From positions 11,180 to 75,179 of the forward strand of contig JBFKAE010000001.1 in NCBI GenBank assembly GCA_041621755.1: a DNA stretch of 64,000 nt. The letters are read 5' to 3'. The notes below the pieces were generated by a model. That model worked only from the letters and a program-made list of their open reading frames with translations, was not told the origin of the DNA and did no database searches. This stretch comes from Sphingosinicella sp041621755. Lineage in GTDB: Bacteria; Pseudomonadota; Alphaproteobacteria; Sphingomonadales; Sphingomonadaceae. Positions 1 through 9,037 of the stretch are shown in pieces (position 1 is the stretch's first letter; each line of letters starts with the position of its first letter). The position numbers were made by a program, and so were the translations under genes.

Positions 1-3000
1 AGTCGCCGATGTGCGGGCGGCGCTGCTTGGCAGGCTGTTCGAAGGCTCGAGAGTGTCGATGCATGACGCTGCGCAGATCCACGACCGGCTCGACGCAGGC
101 CTGATCCCGAGCTGCATCGTCATGAACCCGCCATTCTCCACCGCTCTCCATGTCGAGACCCGCGTGGTCGATGCAGCCTTCCGGCATCTGTCATCGGCCG
201 TTGCGCGGCTTGCGGACGGCGGACGCCTCGTTGCGATCACCGGCGCGAACTGCGCGCCCGACCACAAAGCATGGCGCGATGGCTTCGTCCGGCTTCAGGA
301 AAAAGCGCGCGTCGTGTTCACCGCGACGATCGCTGGCAGCGTGTTCGCGCCGCACGGCACTTCGGTCGAGACCCGGTTGACGGTGATCGACAAGGTGCCT
401 GCGGACGACGCGACGCAGTTTCCCGCATCGCCTGGCCTGGCCCCTGATCTTGCGACCTTGCTGCTCTGGCTGACCGTCAGCCTTCCGCCGCGTCAGCCCA
501 TTGCGGCATTGGCGATCCAGCCGCTGGTTACCCTCCGAAGTTCACCGGACATCAGAACGCCAGTTTCAAAGCCGAGACCGGTTCCAGCTCCGGCCCCAGA
601 GCCAGCGGGCATTCCGCTCGACTATGATCTGATCGACTGGCAATCGCCCAGCGACGGCAAGCTCTCCGATACACTCTATGAGCCCTACAGCCTCCAATCG
701 ATCCGCATTGCGGGTGCCCAGCCGCATCCAACCCGCCTGGTGCAATCGGCGGCGATGTCATCGGTCGCGCCGCCCAAGCCGAGCTACCGCCCACATCTGC
801 CTGCTGGCCTCGTTGAACAGGGACTGCTGTCCGACGCCCAGCTGGAATCGGTGATCTATGCGGGCGAAGCCCATGCCGACCATCTCGCCGGCAACTGGAG
901 CGTCGATGCAACCTGGGACAAGGTCGAAGCTGCGCCCGACGACAGCGACTCCGCAGTCCGGTTCCGTAAGGGCTGGTTCCTCGGCGACGGCACGGGCGCG
1001 GGCAAGGGTAGGCAGGTTGCCGGCATCTTGCTCGACAACTGGCTCAAGGGCCGGCGGCGTGCGGTCTGGATTTCCAAGTCCGACAAGCTGCTCGAAGATG
1101 CCCAGCGTGACTGGAAGGCCTTGGGTCAGGAGCCGCTGCTCGTCACCCCGCTCGCCCGGTTTCGCCAGGGCACGCCGATCCGGCTCGAGCATGGCATCCT
1201 TTTTACGACCTATGCCACGCTACGCTCCGATGCGCGTGAGAATCGGGTTTCGCGGGTCCAGCAGATCGTCGATTGGCTGGGGACCGACTTCGACGGGGTC
1301 ATTGTCTTCGACGAAAGCCATGCGATGCAGAATGCCGGTGGCGGCAAATCCGACCGGGGCGACTCCGCTCCTTCCCAGCAGGGGCGCGCAGGGCTGCGCC
1401 TGCAACACGCGCTGCCTGATGCCCGCATTCTCTATATCTCGGCGACCGGTGCGACCACAGTCGAGAACCTCGCCTATGCCCAGCGGCTTGGCCTGTGGGG
1501 CGGCACCGACTTCCCGTTCGACAAGCGCACCGATTTCGTCGCGGCCATCGAAGCCGGCGGTGTCGCCGCGATGGAAGTGCTGGCGCGCGACCTCAAGGCA
1601 CTCGGCCTCTATGCCGCCCGCTCGCTGTCCTATGAAGGCGTCGAATATGAGCTGGTCGAGCATCAGCTGACCCCCGACCAGGTCCGCATCTACGATGCCT
1701 ATGCCGGGGCCTTCCAGGTCATTCACAACAACCTCGACGCCGCGCTTGAGGCCGCAAACGTCACCAGCAGCAGCGAGGGCACGCTGAACGCACAGGCCAA
1801 GTCCGCAGCCCGTTCGGCCTTCGAATCGGCCAAGCAGCGCTTCTTCAATCACCTGATCACCGCCATGAAGACGCCGACGCTGATCGCGGCGATCGACCAG
1901 GGGCGGGCCGAAGGCCACGCCGCCGTGGTGCAGATCGTCTCGACGGGGGAAGCGCTGCTGTCGCGCCGTCTGGCCGACATCGATCCGGGTGACTGGAATG
2001 ATGTTCAGATTGACATCACGCCGCGGGAATATGTTCTGGACTACCTCCTCCACGGCTTCCCGACCCAGCTCCATGAGAACTTCACCGACGGCGATGGCAA
2101 TCTCGCGTCACGGCCAGCCTATGACGACGATGGCAATGTTGTGCAGTGCCGTGAGGCGATCGAACGACGAGACCGGCTGATCGAGCAGCTCGCCTCAATG
2201 GAGCCGGTGCAAGGCGCGCTCGACCAGATTGTCCAGCGGTTCGGGACCGACATGGTGGCCGAGGTGACAGGGCGCTCGCGGCGGATCGTGCGCCGCGTCG
2301 ATGTGCATGGCGACCGGCTCGCGGTTGAGAACCGACCTGCCCATGCCAATCTTGCAGAAGCGCAGGCGTTCATGGAGGATCGCAAGCAGATCCTCGTCTT
2401 CTCCGACGCTGGAGGCACCGGACGCAGCTACCATGCGGACCTTGGCAGCCGGAACCAGCGGCTGCGGCACCACTATTTGCTCGAAGCAGGCTGGAAGGCC
2501 GATACTGCGATCCAAGGTCTCGGACGCACCAACCGCACCAATCAGGCGCAGCCGCCGCTGTTCCGGCCTGTTGCCACCAATGTTCAGGCCGAGAAGCGCT
2601 TCCTCTCGACCATCGCGCGGCGGCTCGATACGCTGGGGGCGATCACACGCGGACAGCGTCAAACCGGCGGCCAGGGCCTGTTCCGCCCGGAGGACAATCT
2701 TGAAAGCCCATATGCCCGCGATGCCCTGCGCCAGCTTTATGTGCTGATCTATGCGGGCAAGGTTGAACATTGCTCGCTTGCGACTTTCGAGAGCATGACC
2801 GGCCTGTCGCTGACAGATGGCAGCGGCTGCCTGAAGGATGAATTGCCGTCGATCACGACCTTCCTCAACCGGCTGCTGGCGCTGACGATTGCGATGCAGA
2901 ACATACTGTTCACGGTGTTCGAGCAGTTGCTCGGTGCCAAGGTCGAGAGTGCGATTGCATCCGGCAGCTACGATGTCGGGCTCGAAACACTGGTGGCTGA

Positions 3001-3832
3001 CAGCTTCACCGTTACCGGCAGCGAGCCGATCTACGTCCACCCGGCAACGGGTGCCGAGACCCGCTTGCTCACCGTGGCCATGCGCGAGCGCAACCAGCCG
3101 GTCTCGCTCGACAAGGCGCTGGAACTGCTCCGGGAACCCGGCGCACGCCTGCTGGTCAACACCCGCTCGAAGCGCGCGGCGGTCCAGCTACCAGTTCGCA
3201 GTGTGATGCTCGACGATGGCGAAGTCGAACGGCGCATCCGGCTGATCCGGCCGATGGAGCGGCTGAACTTGGCCCTAAACCATCTGGCTGAGACCAGCTG
3301 GGAGCACGTGGACGAGGCGACCTTTTCTGCTGTCTGGCAGGCCGAGGTGGCGCAGGTCGATGAATTCACGACGAGCGAACTGCACATCGTCACCGGTCTA
3401 TTGCTGCCGATCTGGAAGCAGCTCCCCGAAGAATCGACCCGCGTTTACCGCCTCCAAGCCGACGATGGCCGCCGAATTGTCGGGCGCAGAGTCTCCCCGG
3501 CATGGGCAGCGAGCGCAACTGCAAGAGCGGACGCGCCTATGCTGTCACCGCCGCAGGCACTCGCCTTGCTTCGCGAAGGCCATGCGGTGCTCGACCTTGC
3601 CGATGGGCTGCAACTGCGACGTTCGCGGCTGATGCAGGTCAACCGGATCGAACTCACCGGGTTTAACTCGACGGCGGTGGACCGGCTCAAGGCCATGGGG
3701 CTGTTCTCCGAACTCATCAGCTGGAAACTGCGCTTGTTCGTGCCCGACGATATTGTGACAGGGTCGGCTGTGATCGAGCGATTGTTCGAACGGTACCCGT
3801 TGGCGCGCATTGCCGACCGCAAGGCTGCCTGA
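1..3832 (+). CDS. Methyltransferase / strawberry-notch-type helicase fusion (5' partial)
   Basis: Large backbone protein of alphaproteobacterial conjugative elements, open at the left edge of the window; the frame is continuous from base 2, so the true start lies upstream. Near the visible N-terminus is an NPPF motif (about residue 39 counted from the GTG at 11), as in N6-adenine-type SAM methyltransferases. A P-loop GDGTGAGKG follows near residue 324 and a DESH Walker B box near residue 434. The strawberry-notch helicase C domain (FSDAGGTGRSYHAD, then GLGRTNRTNQ) lies around residues 797-850. The last 400 residues show no motif I recognise. The product is inferred to act on element DNA (methylation plus ATP-driven remodelling), possibly protecting incoming DNA. 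Only 1 nt separates it from the toprim gene, so they are probably co-transcribed. Family assignment is strong; the biological role is inference. Confidence 0.85.
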   Translation, partial: VADVRAALLGRLFEGSRVSMHDAAQIHDRLDAGLIPSCIVMNPPFSTALHVETRVVDAAFRHLSSAVARLADGGRLVAITGANCAPDHKAWRDGFVRLQEKARVVFTATIAGSVFAPHGTSVETRLTVIDKVPADDATQFPASPGLAPDLATLLLWLTVSLPPRQPIAALAIQPLVTLRSSPDIRTPVSKPRPVPAPAPEPAGIPLDYDLIDWQSPSDGKLSDTLYEPYSLQSIRIAGAQPHPTRLVQSAAMSSVAPPKPSYRPHLPAGLVEQGLLSDAQLESVIYAGEAHADHLAGNWSVDATWDKVEAAPDDSDSAVRFRKGWFLGDGTGAGKGRQVAGILLDNWLKGRRRAVWISKSDKLLEDAQRDWKALGQEPLLVTPLARFRQGTPIRLEHGILFTTYATLRSDARENRVSRVQQIVDWLGTDFDGVIVFDESHAMQNAGGGKSDRGDSAPSQQGRAGLRLQHALPDARILYISATGATTVENLAYAQRLGLWGGTDFPFDKRTDFVAAIEAGGVAAMEVLARDLKALGLYAARSLSYEGVEYELVEHQLTPDQVRIYDAYAGAFQVIHNNLDAALEAANVTSSSEGTLNAQAKSAARSAFESAKQRFFNHLITAMKTPTLIAAIDQGRAEGHAAVVQIVSTGEALLSRRLADIDPGDWNDVQIDITPREYVLDYLLHGFPTQLHENFTDGDGNLASRPAYDDDGNVVQCREAIERRDRLIEQLASMEPVQGALDQIVQRFGTDMVAEVTGRSRRIVRRVDVHGDRLAVENRPAHANLAEAQAFMEDRKQILVFSDAGGTGRSYHADLGSRNQRLRHHYLLEAGWKADTAIQGLGRTNRTNQAQPPLFRPVATNVQAEKRFLSTIARRLDTLGAITRGQRQTGGQGLFRPEDNLESPYARDALRQLYVLIYAGKVEHCSLATFESMTGLSLTDGSGCLKDELPSITTFLNRLLALTIAMQNILFTVFEQLLGAKVESAIASGSYDVGLETLVADSFTVTGSEPIYVHPATGAETRLLTVAMRERNQPVSLDKALELLREPGARLLVNTRSKRAAVQLPVRSVMLDDGEVERRIRLIRPMERLNLALNHLAETSWEHVDEATFSAVWQAEVAQVDEFTTSELHIVTGLLLPIWKQLPEESTRVYRLQADDGRRIVGRRVSPAWAASATARADAPMLSPPQALALLREGHAVLDLADGLQLRRSRLMQVNRIELTGFNSTAVDRLKAMGLFSELISWKLRLFVPDDIVTGSAVIERLFERYPLARIADRKAA

Positions 3833-3833
3833 C

Positions 3834-4886
3834 ATGGGCAGGTTTTCCAGTCGCGCAGCGGAACTGTCGGAACGGCTTGCGGCCAATGCGCAAGCCGTTT
3901 GTCGCCACTATCTGCCAGCAGGAAGGCGCGAAGGCCGCTACTGGATGGTCGGCGATGTTACCGGATCGCCCGGACGCAGTCTCTATATCCGCCTGTTCGA
4001 GACCGAACGGGGCGCAATCGGCAACTGGGTCGATGCCGCGACCGGCGAACATGGTGATCTTGTCGACCTCATACGGCTCAACCAACGGCATGGGCGACTG
4101 TCCGACACCATCGACGAAGCCGAACGCTTCCTCAGCCTGCCACCATCGGCAGCGGACGATGGACGGACTGCCGCAGCTTCAGCCAAGCCCGCACGAGCAG
4201 GGTCACCAACGGCAGCCAGACGCTTGTTCGCCGCATCGAAGTCCCTGACTGGATCACTGGCAGCCTGTTACCTGCGATCACGCAGCATCACGCGAGTATC
4301 CGACCTGCCAGCCCTGCGCTTTCATCCGCGCTGTTACTACCGGCCGAATGAGGATGACGCTCCCGGAACGTCAGGCGTATTCCCGGCAATGATCGCAGCG
4401 GTGACTGATAATGATGGAGAGCAGACCGGCACGCATCGCACCTGGCTCGATCCATCGGGCGGAATGAAAGCCAAGGTCGCATCGCCGCGCCGAGCCATGG
4501 GCAATATTCTCGGCAACGCAGTCCGGCTCGGAGTCGCGGATGACGTCCTGATCGCGGGTGAAGGCATTGAGACCATGCTGTCCCTGCGCGAAGTTTTGCC
4601 GACCATGCCGATAGCAGCCGCAACCTCGTCGGCCCATCTCGCCGCCATTCAGTTCCCGCCGACACTCAAGCGCCTCTATGTCGCGCGCGACCGGGACGCG
4701 GCAGGCGACGCGGCTTTCGGCATCCTGACCGATCGCATGCAGACTGCAGGGGTCGAAATCGTGTCGCTCATGCCTGACCTTGCGGACTTCAACGACGATT
4801 TGCGCCAGCATGGCGCTTGGGCTTTGGGTGAACGGGTCCGCCTTCAGCTGCATGAGCAGGATCGGACACGCTTCTCCGTCGATTGA
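3834..4886 (+). CDS. Toprim domain protein (plasmid primase-like, DUF7146/Toprim_3 type)
   Basis: 350-residue protein. The N-terminal part (RYWMVGDVTGSPGRSLYIRL, then GNWVDAATGEHGDLVDL) is the conserved region found before toprim domains in conjugative-element primase-like proteins. The C-terminal half carries the toprim signature: the acidic LIAGEGIET segment, then YVARDRDAAGD with the DxD-type metal site. It probably handles single-stranded element DNA during or after transfer, perhaps priming the complementary strand; this is inferred from the family. The ATG at 3834 is chosen because it follows the upstream stop by one base; a TTG at 3810 would overlap the previous gene. No zinc-binding primase domain is visible. 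Confidence 0.85.
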   Translation: MGRFSSRAAELSERLAANAQAVCRHYLPAGRREGRYWMVGDVTGSPGRSLYIRLFETERGAIGNWVDAATGEHGDLVDLIRLNQRHGRLSDTIDEAERFLSLPPSAADDGRTAAASAKPARAGSPTAARRLFAASKSLTGSLAACYLRSRSITRVSDLPALRFHPRCYYRPNEDDAPGTSGVFPAMIAAVTDNDGEQTGTHRTWLDPSGGMKAKVASPRRAMGNILGNAVRLGVADDVLIAGEGIETMLSLREVLPTMPIAAATSSAHLAAIQFPPTLKRLYVARDRDAAGDAAFGILTDRMQTAGVEIVSLMPDLADFNDDLRQHGAWALGERVRLQLHEQDRTRFSVD

Positions 4887-5233
4887 GGATGAGCCGATAC
4901 GGGGTCGGAAGGTCGGGCTGAGGCGGCGCGCATCGTCCAGGACCAGTGTTCCGGACAAGCCCTGCCTTCTTCGGGTGGCGTCCGAGAGACCGGCTGCCGG
5001 GAGGCCGCAATGGCGGACGGGCGACTATTTTCCGGCGGCGCGGGGAAGCATCGCCTCAAGCGATGCGACAAACAACAACACCCGCGCCATTCCATCGCGA
5101 ACCAAAATAGCCGCCCGTCCGCCATCCTTCGCTGCGCTGCGGTCCTGCGGATGCAGCCTCCCTGCAGCCGGTCAGAGGGACGCCAATGAAGGCCGGGCAA
5201 GGTGCCCGGTTCCAAAGCCCAAAGGACAGCGCC
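4887..5233. other. Gene-free stretch holding a large imperfect inverted repeat
   Basis: No convincing coding frame. The main content is a long imperfect inverted repeat: 5010-5032 pairs with 5103-5125 (about 21 of 23 positions), and an outer segment around 4986-5008 pairs roughly with 5153-5176. The right part is the leader element described separately for the downstream DUF2493 gene. Confidence 0.6.
5025..5157 (+). promoter_or_regulatory. Structured leader element, copy A (upstream of DUF2493 gene)
   Basis: Positions 5095-5157 align without gaps to 10226-10288 upstream of the first DUF736 gene (about 47 of 63 identical by eye). In both copies the element ends exactly 76 nt before the ATG. 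The arms here are CTATTTT (5025-5031) and AAAATAG (5104-5110). In the other copy both arms differ (CTTTCTT and AAGAAAG) but still pair, a compensatory change that suggests a selected RNA or DNA hairpin. The function is unknown; a post-transcriptional or promoter-linked control signal shared by single backbone genes is inferred. Confidence 0.5.
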
Positions 5234-6151
5234 ATGACAATCATGCCCGATTCCGAACCCGAACATGAAGTCTCGCCTACCGTCCATCTCCTCGATGAAA
5301 TCGCCCTCTACGGCTATCGCCCCTTCTCCGACGAAGCCGACCCGCGGCCACTGCCCGAAGAACGCATCGCCGCTGGCGCTGTCGCCGACATGTTCGACGC
5401 CCTCGTCGCAACCATGATCGACACCAGGCTCGAACCCGATCTTGAAGACTTGTGCTGGTCGCTCGCCAACCTCTTCCACCGCGCCGAATTCCGCATCCAG
5501 CGCGAGCTTGACGACAATGAGGATGCCCAGAAGCGCGGTCAGCGCGAACAGGACGGATCGGAGGTCAAATCGGTCGAGCTTGAACGGCAGATCCGCGAAG
5601 GCATTGGCCTGATCGAACGGCGCAACGCGATGGAGTTCATGCGCGAAGCCGCCGCCGACCAGTTCGAGGCGCATTTCCGCAAGGCCTGGACCCCGCGCAC
5701 CGGATCACTGGTCAACCATCGCACCTTGACCGCCGCCATGATCGACAGCCGCGACTTTCTCGCCGCCAAGCGCCGTTCGGAAACAGAGCCAATGTTGCCA
5801 GCCGGCACCCGCATCGCATTCACTTCCGGTCCCGCATATCAGGATCACAACCGCATCTGGGCAGTGCTCGACAAGGTGCTCGCCAAATATCCCGACATGG
5901 TCCTGTTCCACGGTGGCAACCCGACCGGCGGCGAACACATTGCCTCGCTCTGGGCACGCGCGCGCAAGATCACCCACGTTCCGTTCCGGCCAGATTGGGA
6001 TCGGTTCAAGAAGGCGGCACCGTTCCGCCGCAACGATCAAATGCTTGAAGTTCTGCCCAAGGCTGTGGTCGCCTGCCCGGGCAATGGTATCAACGCCAAC
6101 CTGATCGACAAAGCCCGCAAGTTGGGGATCACGGTGTGGACGATCGAGTGA
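5234..6151 (+). CDS. DUF2493 (SLOG-family) domain protein
   Basis: 305-residue protein common in alphaproteobacterial conjugative elements. The C-terminal 110 residues match DUF2493, a SLOG-superfamily Rossmann fold predicted to bind nucleotide-like ligands. Visible hallmarks are the strand TRIAFTSGPAYQD, the glycine-rich LFHGGNPTGGEHIA segment and the C-terminal AVVACPGNGINANLIDKA. The first 190 residues are helical and charged and carry no domain I recognise. The ATG at 5234 follows AAAGGA at a good distance; an in-frame ATG at 5186 lies inside the leader and lacks a clear ribosome site. It is preceded by 347 nt of structured leader, so it is probably transcribed on its own. Ligand and partner are unknown. 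Confidence 0.8.
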   Translation: MTIMPDSEPEHEVSPTVHLLDEIALYGYRPFSDEADPRPLPEERIAAGAVADMFDALVATMIDTRLEPDLEDLCWSLANLFHRAEFRIQRELDDNEDAQKRGQREQDGSEVKSVELERQIREGIGLIERRNAMEFMREAAADQFEAHFRKAWTPRTGSLVNHRTLTAAMIDSRDFLAAKRRSETEPMLPAGTRIAFTSGPAYQDHNRIWAVLDKVLAKYPDMVLFHGGNPTGGEHIASLWARARKITHVPFRPDWDRFKKAAPFRRNDQMLEVLPKAVVACPGNGINANLIDKARKLGITVWTIE

Positions 6152-6256
6152 CAGCTCTTCGACCTAGCACCAATCATCAGCGAAATGGACAATCCTAATT
6201 GCTGTAGTTTTAAGCCTCTGGCGCCCCGGCCAACGCCAATACGAGGTGCTTACAAA

Positions 6257-6379
6257 TCACAGCGCAGTGACGATCGCAGTGACGACCGCGACGATCAGGC
6301 CAAGCAGGGCGATAACGCCCTGGAAGGCCGGGTGGGCAATCACCGACAGCGCAGCGCGAAGTGCTTCCGAATCAAACAT
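6257..6379 (-). CDS. Putative 40-residue membrane peptide
   Basis: Short minus-strand frame with a GGAGG ribosome site 9 nt before its ATG. The product begins MFDSEALRAALSV, has a glycine/proline break, then a continuous hydrophobic helix of about 20 residues rich in V, I, A and L up to its last residue. It would be a single-pass inner-membrane peptide. It diverges from the HTH regulator gene at 6532 across a 150-nt gap, so that regulator may control it. Small hydrophobic peptides next to HTH genes can be toxins or regulators, but nothing here proves that. Existence is supported by the ribosome site and hydrophobic pattern only. Confidence 0.45.
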   Translation of the reverse strand: MFDSEALRAALSVIAHPAFQGVIALLGLIVAVVTAIVTAL

Positions 6380-6531
6380 AAATCTGACCTCCAATCTGAA
6401 GCCCAGTTCATGCGGAAGGTCCGCCGACAACACCCGCCTATCAATGCCCAACGTTGATTGCCGCGCGCGCACTTATGTTTGACAATGTCTGTCTCGGTCT
6501 GACACGCGGGGAGTATTAGGGGGAAATTGAA

Positions 6532-7266
6532 ATGGCAGAACCACTCTCGCTTCGGGAAGCTATCAAGAAGGGTCGATCAAGTCTTGGCATTAAACAGGAA
6601 GCTTTGGCCGCGCAGGTCAGTTGTTCGCGATCTCTTATCGCGAGCTTCGAAGCTGGCACTCTGCCCAAAAAGGAAATGCTCAAGAAGATTGCCCTGGAAT
6701 TCAAGGAAGCTGACCGAATTGTGCTTTTGGGAACGGCCGAGGCTCGAAAAATCCTGGACGGTGACGATGATGATCTGGCCGACTCTGCCGACGACGCTGC
6801 CGAAGATATGATCACGAACTTCATGAAATTGCGCCGATCGGGCGACGTCGACCTTTCGGGAACTTGGAATGCGATGTGGTTGACGACAGTCAATCAAGTG
6901 GAAAACAGAAACCGTGAGGTCATCAACGTGCGCAGGCGATGGAATGGCACTTGGCAACTCTCCAACGAAGCGATTAGCGCCGACAACCCTGATGGCGGCT
7001 ATCTATGGATCGCGCGGATGGAGCTTTTCGATAACAAGCACCTGCTCGGCTACTACTGCGCCCGCGAACGTGTCGTCCTTGCCAAGGGTACGCTCTGCCT
7101 TGAGCTACAACCCAACGGGCGCGAGATCGTCGGGGTCTGGGACGGGCTGAATTTCGATACCATGTGGGCGTCAGGGCTTGTCGCCCTGACGAGATCGACC
7201 GGCAACCATGACCCTGGAGTGGCTCTGGACAGGTTTATCAAAGCCCGACCGACGATGCCGTATTAG
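6532..7266 (+). CDS. HTH (XRE-like) regulator with C-terminal beta-rich domain
   Basis: 244-residue protein. Residues 6-60 form an XRE-type helix-turn-helix (LREAIKKGRSSLGIKQEALAAQ, then CSRSLIASFEAGTLPKKEML). A strongly acidic linker follows (DGDDDDLADSADDAAED). The C-terminal 140 residues start DLSGTWNAMW and look like a beta-rich sensor domain with several Trp and Gly residues; I do not recognise its family. It heads a three-gene run with the CutA-like and radical SAM genes, 12 nt before the first, and is the likely regulator of that cassette and perhaps of the divergent membrane peptide. The ATG follows a GGGGGAAA ribosome site. Base composition is a little less GC-rich than the flanking backbone, consistent with cargo. 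Confidence 0.7.
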   Translation: MAEPLSLREAIKKGRSSLGIKQEALAAQVSCSRSLIASFEAGTLPKKEMLKKIALEFKEADRIVLLGTAEARKILDGDDDDLADSADDAAEDMITNFMKLRRSGDVDLSGTWNAMWLTTVNQVENRNREVINVRRRWNGTWQLSNEAISADNPDGGYLWIARMELFDNKHLLGYYCARERVVLAKGTLCLELQPNGREIVGVWDGLNFDTMWASGLVALTRSTGNHDPGVALDRFIKARPTMPY

Positions 7267-7278
7267 TAGGAGGAAGTG

Positions 7279-7608
7279 ATGACGACCGACGCTGTGATGA
7301 TCATGACAACCGTGAAGGATAAGGATGACGCCAAAGCGATGGCGTCACACCTGATCCAGGGTAGATTCGCCGCTTGCGTCCAGGAAGTGGCAATCAACAG
7401 CCACTTCAACTGGGAAGGCAAGACCAACAACGAGCCGGAAGTGCTTCTGCTAGTCAAAACCGCCACCGACCGTATCGATGCGACCATTGAAGCGATCAAG
7501 GCGAGACACAGCTACGACATTCCTGAGATCCTCGTGTCGCCAATCATCGGCGGGCTCGGCACCTACCTCCAGTGGGTGAAGGACGAGACGCGAGAGGAAG
7601 CCGTGTAG
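7279..7608 (+). CDS. cutA: CutA-like protein (divalent cation tolerance family)
   Basis: 109-residue protein matching the CutA1 fold: N-terminal VMIMTTVKDKDDAKAMA, the ACVQEV strand, HFNWEGK, then EVLLLVKTATDRID and the conserved YDIPEILVSPIIGG...YLQWV near the end. CutA proteins form very stable trimers and are structurally like PII signal proteins; the old copper-tolerance role is weakly supported. The ATG at 7279 is preferred over a GTG at 7276 because AGGAGGA (7268-7274) needs spacing. It sits in an operon with an HTH regulator and a radical SAM enzyme, so here it may sense a small molecule rather than serve housekeeping metal tolerance; that is inference. Confidence 0.85.
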   Translation: MTTDAVMIMTTVKDKDDAKAMASHLIQGRFAACVQEVAINSHFNWEGKTNNEPEVLLLVKTATDRIDATIEAIKARHSYDIPEILVSPIIGGLGTYLQWVKDETREEAV

Positions 7609-7609
7609 A

Positions 7610-8758
7610 ATGGAACAGCATGGAAGGTGCCACTGCCCGAAATGCCTGCGCATTCTCGACGGCCGCCTAATGATCGACGACCGTGTTTGGTTGGTGCGCC
7701 AGTGCCCAGAGCACGGGCTAATCCGGACCATGCTGTTCGCAACTCCGGCCTATCTCGCTGATGCGATCGAATTATCGTGTCTGAACTCGTCAACTCGGCA
7801 CACATGCCTTGTGGCCGAAGTGACTGAGCGCTGCGACGTGGGATGCGCGACGTGCTCCGCATCTTCCACGATGGTGGGCGAAGAACATCATGCGCCCGAC
7901 CTTGTCGCCTCGATCCAGTCCCGCGCAGTCGCGGTCGGGGCCGACGTGGTCGCGCTAAGTGGTGGTGAACCCTTCATGCGCGACGATCTCTGGAACATCG
8001 TCGATGCACTTCATCGTACTATCCCGAAGATCGTAATCATCACTAGCGGCAGGGATTTCGAAACAAACCCTGGGATCATGGCCGGGATTGCGGCGCGCTC
8101 AGAGTGGCTTGAGATCTATCTGCAGTTCGATTCGCTTCGCGACGAAGTATTGATGGCGTTGCGGACACCTGAAATGACCGCAGACCTCAGGCGGAGGCGA
8201 CTCAGTCTCGCCATCGCTACTGGCGCCGCCATTACGGCCGTCTGCGTTATTCCACCGGACAGTGACGAGCAGACGGTGGGCGAACTCGCGGTATTCTGTC
8301 GCGACAGTGGCGCGGCCGGAATCACCTTTCAGCCCATCCGCCGATTGGGGAGGCATCCTTCGTCCAGCTTCGTGGCTGGACCGATGTCGACCATCGACCA
8401 CATACAAGAATGCGCGCTAAGGGCGCTCGGAGTCGAATCCCGACCACAGCCCTTTGCGCAGCAGCCTTTCGACATGAGCGTGGCGTTCGTGAGTGAGGCT
8501 GAATCCGAGCTGAGCGATCGCTTCTTCACTGCCGGACGCCAGATAGGCATTTTTCGGGTTGCGACATCCTCCTATTGGGACTTCACGAACTACTTCGCGC
8601 CCTTTGCCGACTCAGGCCGCTACTACTTCCACTTCGCCATCGACCAGCCGCTGAATGCGCGGTACTTTGACGCCGTGCTATCGAACCAGACGTTGCATAT
8701 CGATAATGGCGGACTTGACCTTGCCGCCAGAGCACTTGGCGGAATTCCTGCGACCTGA
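7610..8758 (+). CDS. Radical SAM enzyme with N-terminal zinc-ribbon-like motif
   Basis: 382 residues, starting one base after the cutA stop. The N-terminus has a Cys cluster (C7, C9, C12) and QCPEHG at residues 31-36. That layout is familiar from the MJ0619/tetraether-synthase-like branch of radical SAM proteins, which act on lipid or pterin-type substrates. The radical SAM cluster site CxxxCxxC is at residues 75-82 (RCDVGCATC), and the SAM-binding SGGEP motif is near 117-121. The C-terminal part shows no extra cluster-binding Cys array that I can see. It belongs to the HTH-CutA-radical SAM cassette. The substrate cannot be told from sequence; the resemblance to the lipid-coupling branch is by motif only. 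Confidence 0.8.
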   Translation: MEQHGRCHCPKCLRILDGRLMIDDRVWLVRQCPEHGLIRTMLFATPAYLADAIELSCLNSSTRHTCLVAEVTERCDVGCATCSASSTMVGEEHHAPDLVASIQSRAVAVGADVVALSGGEPFMRDDLWNIVDALHRTIPKIVIITSGRDFETNPGIMAGIAARSEWLEIYLQFDSLRDEVLMALRTPEMTADLRRRRLSLAIATGAAITAVCVIPPDSDEQTVGELAVFCRDSGAAGITFQPIRRLGRHPSSSFVAGPMSTIDHIQECALRALGVESRPQPFAQQPFDMSVAFVSEAESELSDRFFTAGRQIGIFRVATSSYWDFTNYFAPFADSGRYYFHFAIDQPLNARYFDAVLSNQTLHIDNGGLDLAARALGGIPAT

Positions 8759-9037
8759 TTTCCGCGCCGATCGACGACACGAAGCTAGCATTTTGCAGTT
8801 CTACGTCGTGTGGAAATGGGGCTTCGAGCCCAACTCTTCCAGATCCGAAACACCCGCGCTCTCAAAGGCCAATCCGTTGGCCGCCTCAAAGCCTCCTTCA
8901 ATCAACCCGTTAAGGGTCCGCTACGCGTGCCGCGTGCGGCCACTGCGGCTACGCCTCCGTGGTGATTGCGGCTTTGCGCCGCCTGTCCGGGGCCTGTCGA
9001 GCGGGGATGGTCCCTGCTCCGAGACAGGAGCTCGAAC
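8759..9037. other. Gene-free stretch between radical SAM gene and small exported protein gene
   Basis: 279 nt with no supported gene. It holds GC-rich short repeats (two GCTACGC copies and several GCGGC/GCCGC pairs around 8920-8990) that could form hairpins. It may be a leader for the small gene at 9038, but no clear alignment to the other leader elements was found. Confidence 0.4.

Noticed and set aside
6479..6519. TTGACA at 6479 as a promoter for the HTH gene
   Set aside because: No acceptable -10 box at 16-18 nt; the nearest TATTAG is 29 nt away.
8900..9037. Possible third copy of the leader element before the small exported protein gene
   Set aside because: Has GC-rich hairpin potential, but no ungapped alignment to the other two copies and no matching arms at the right distance.
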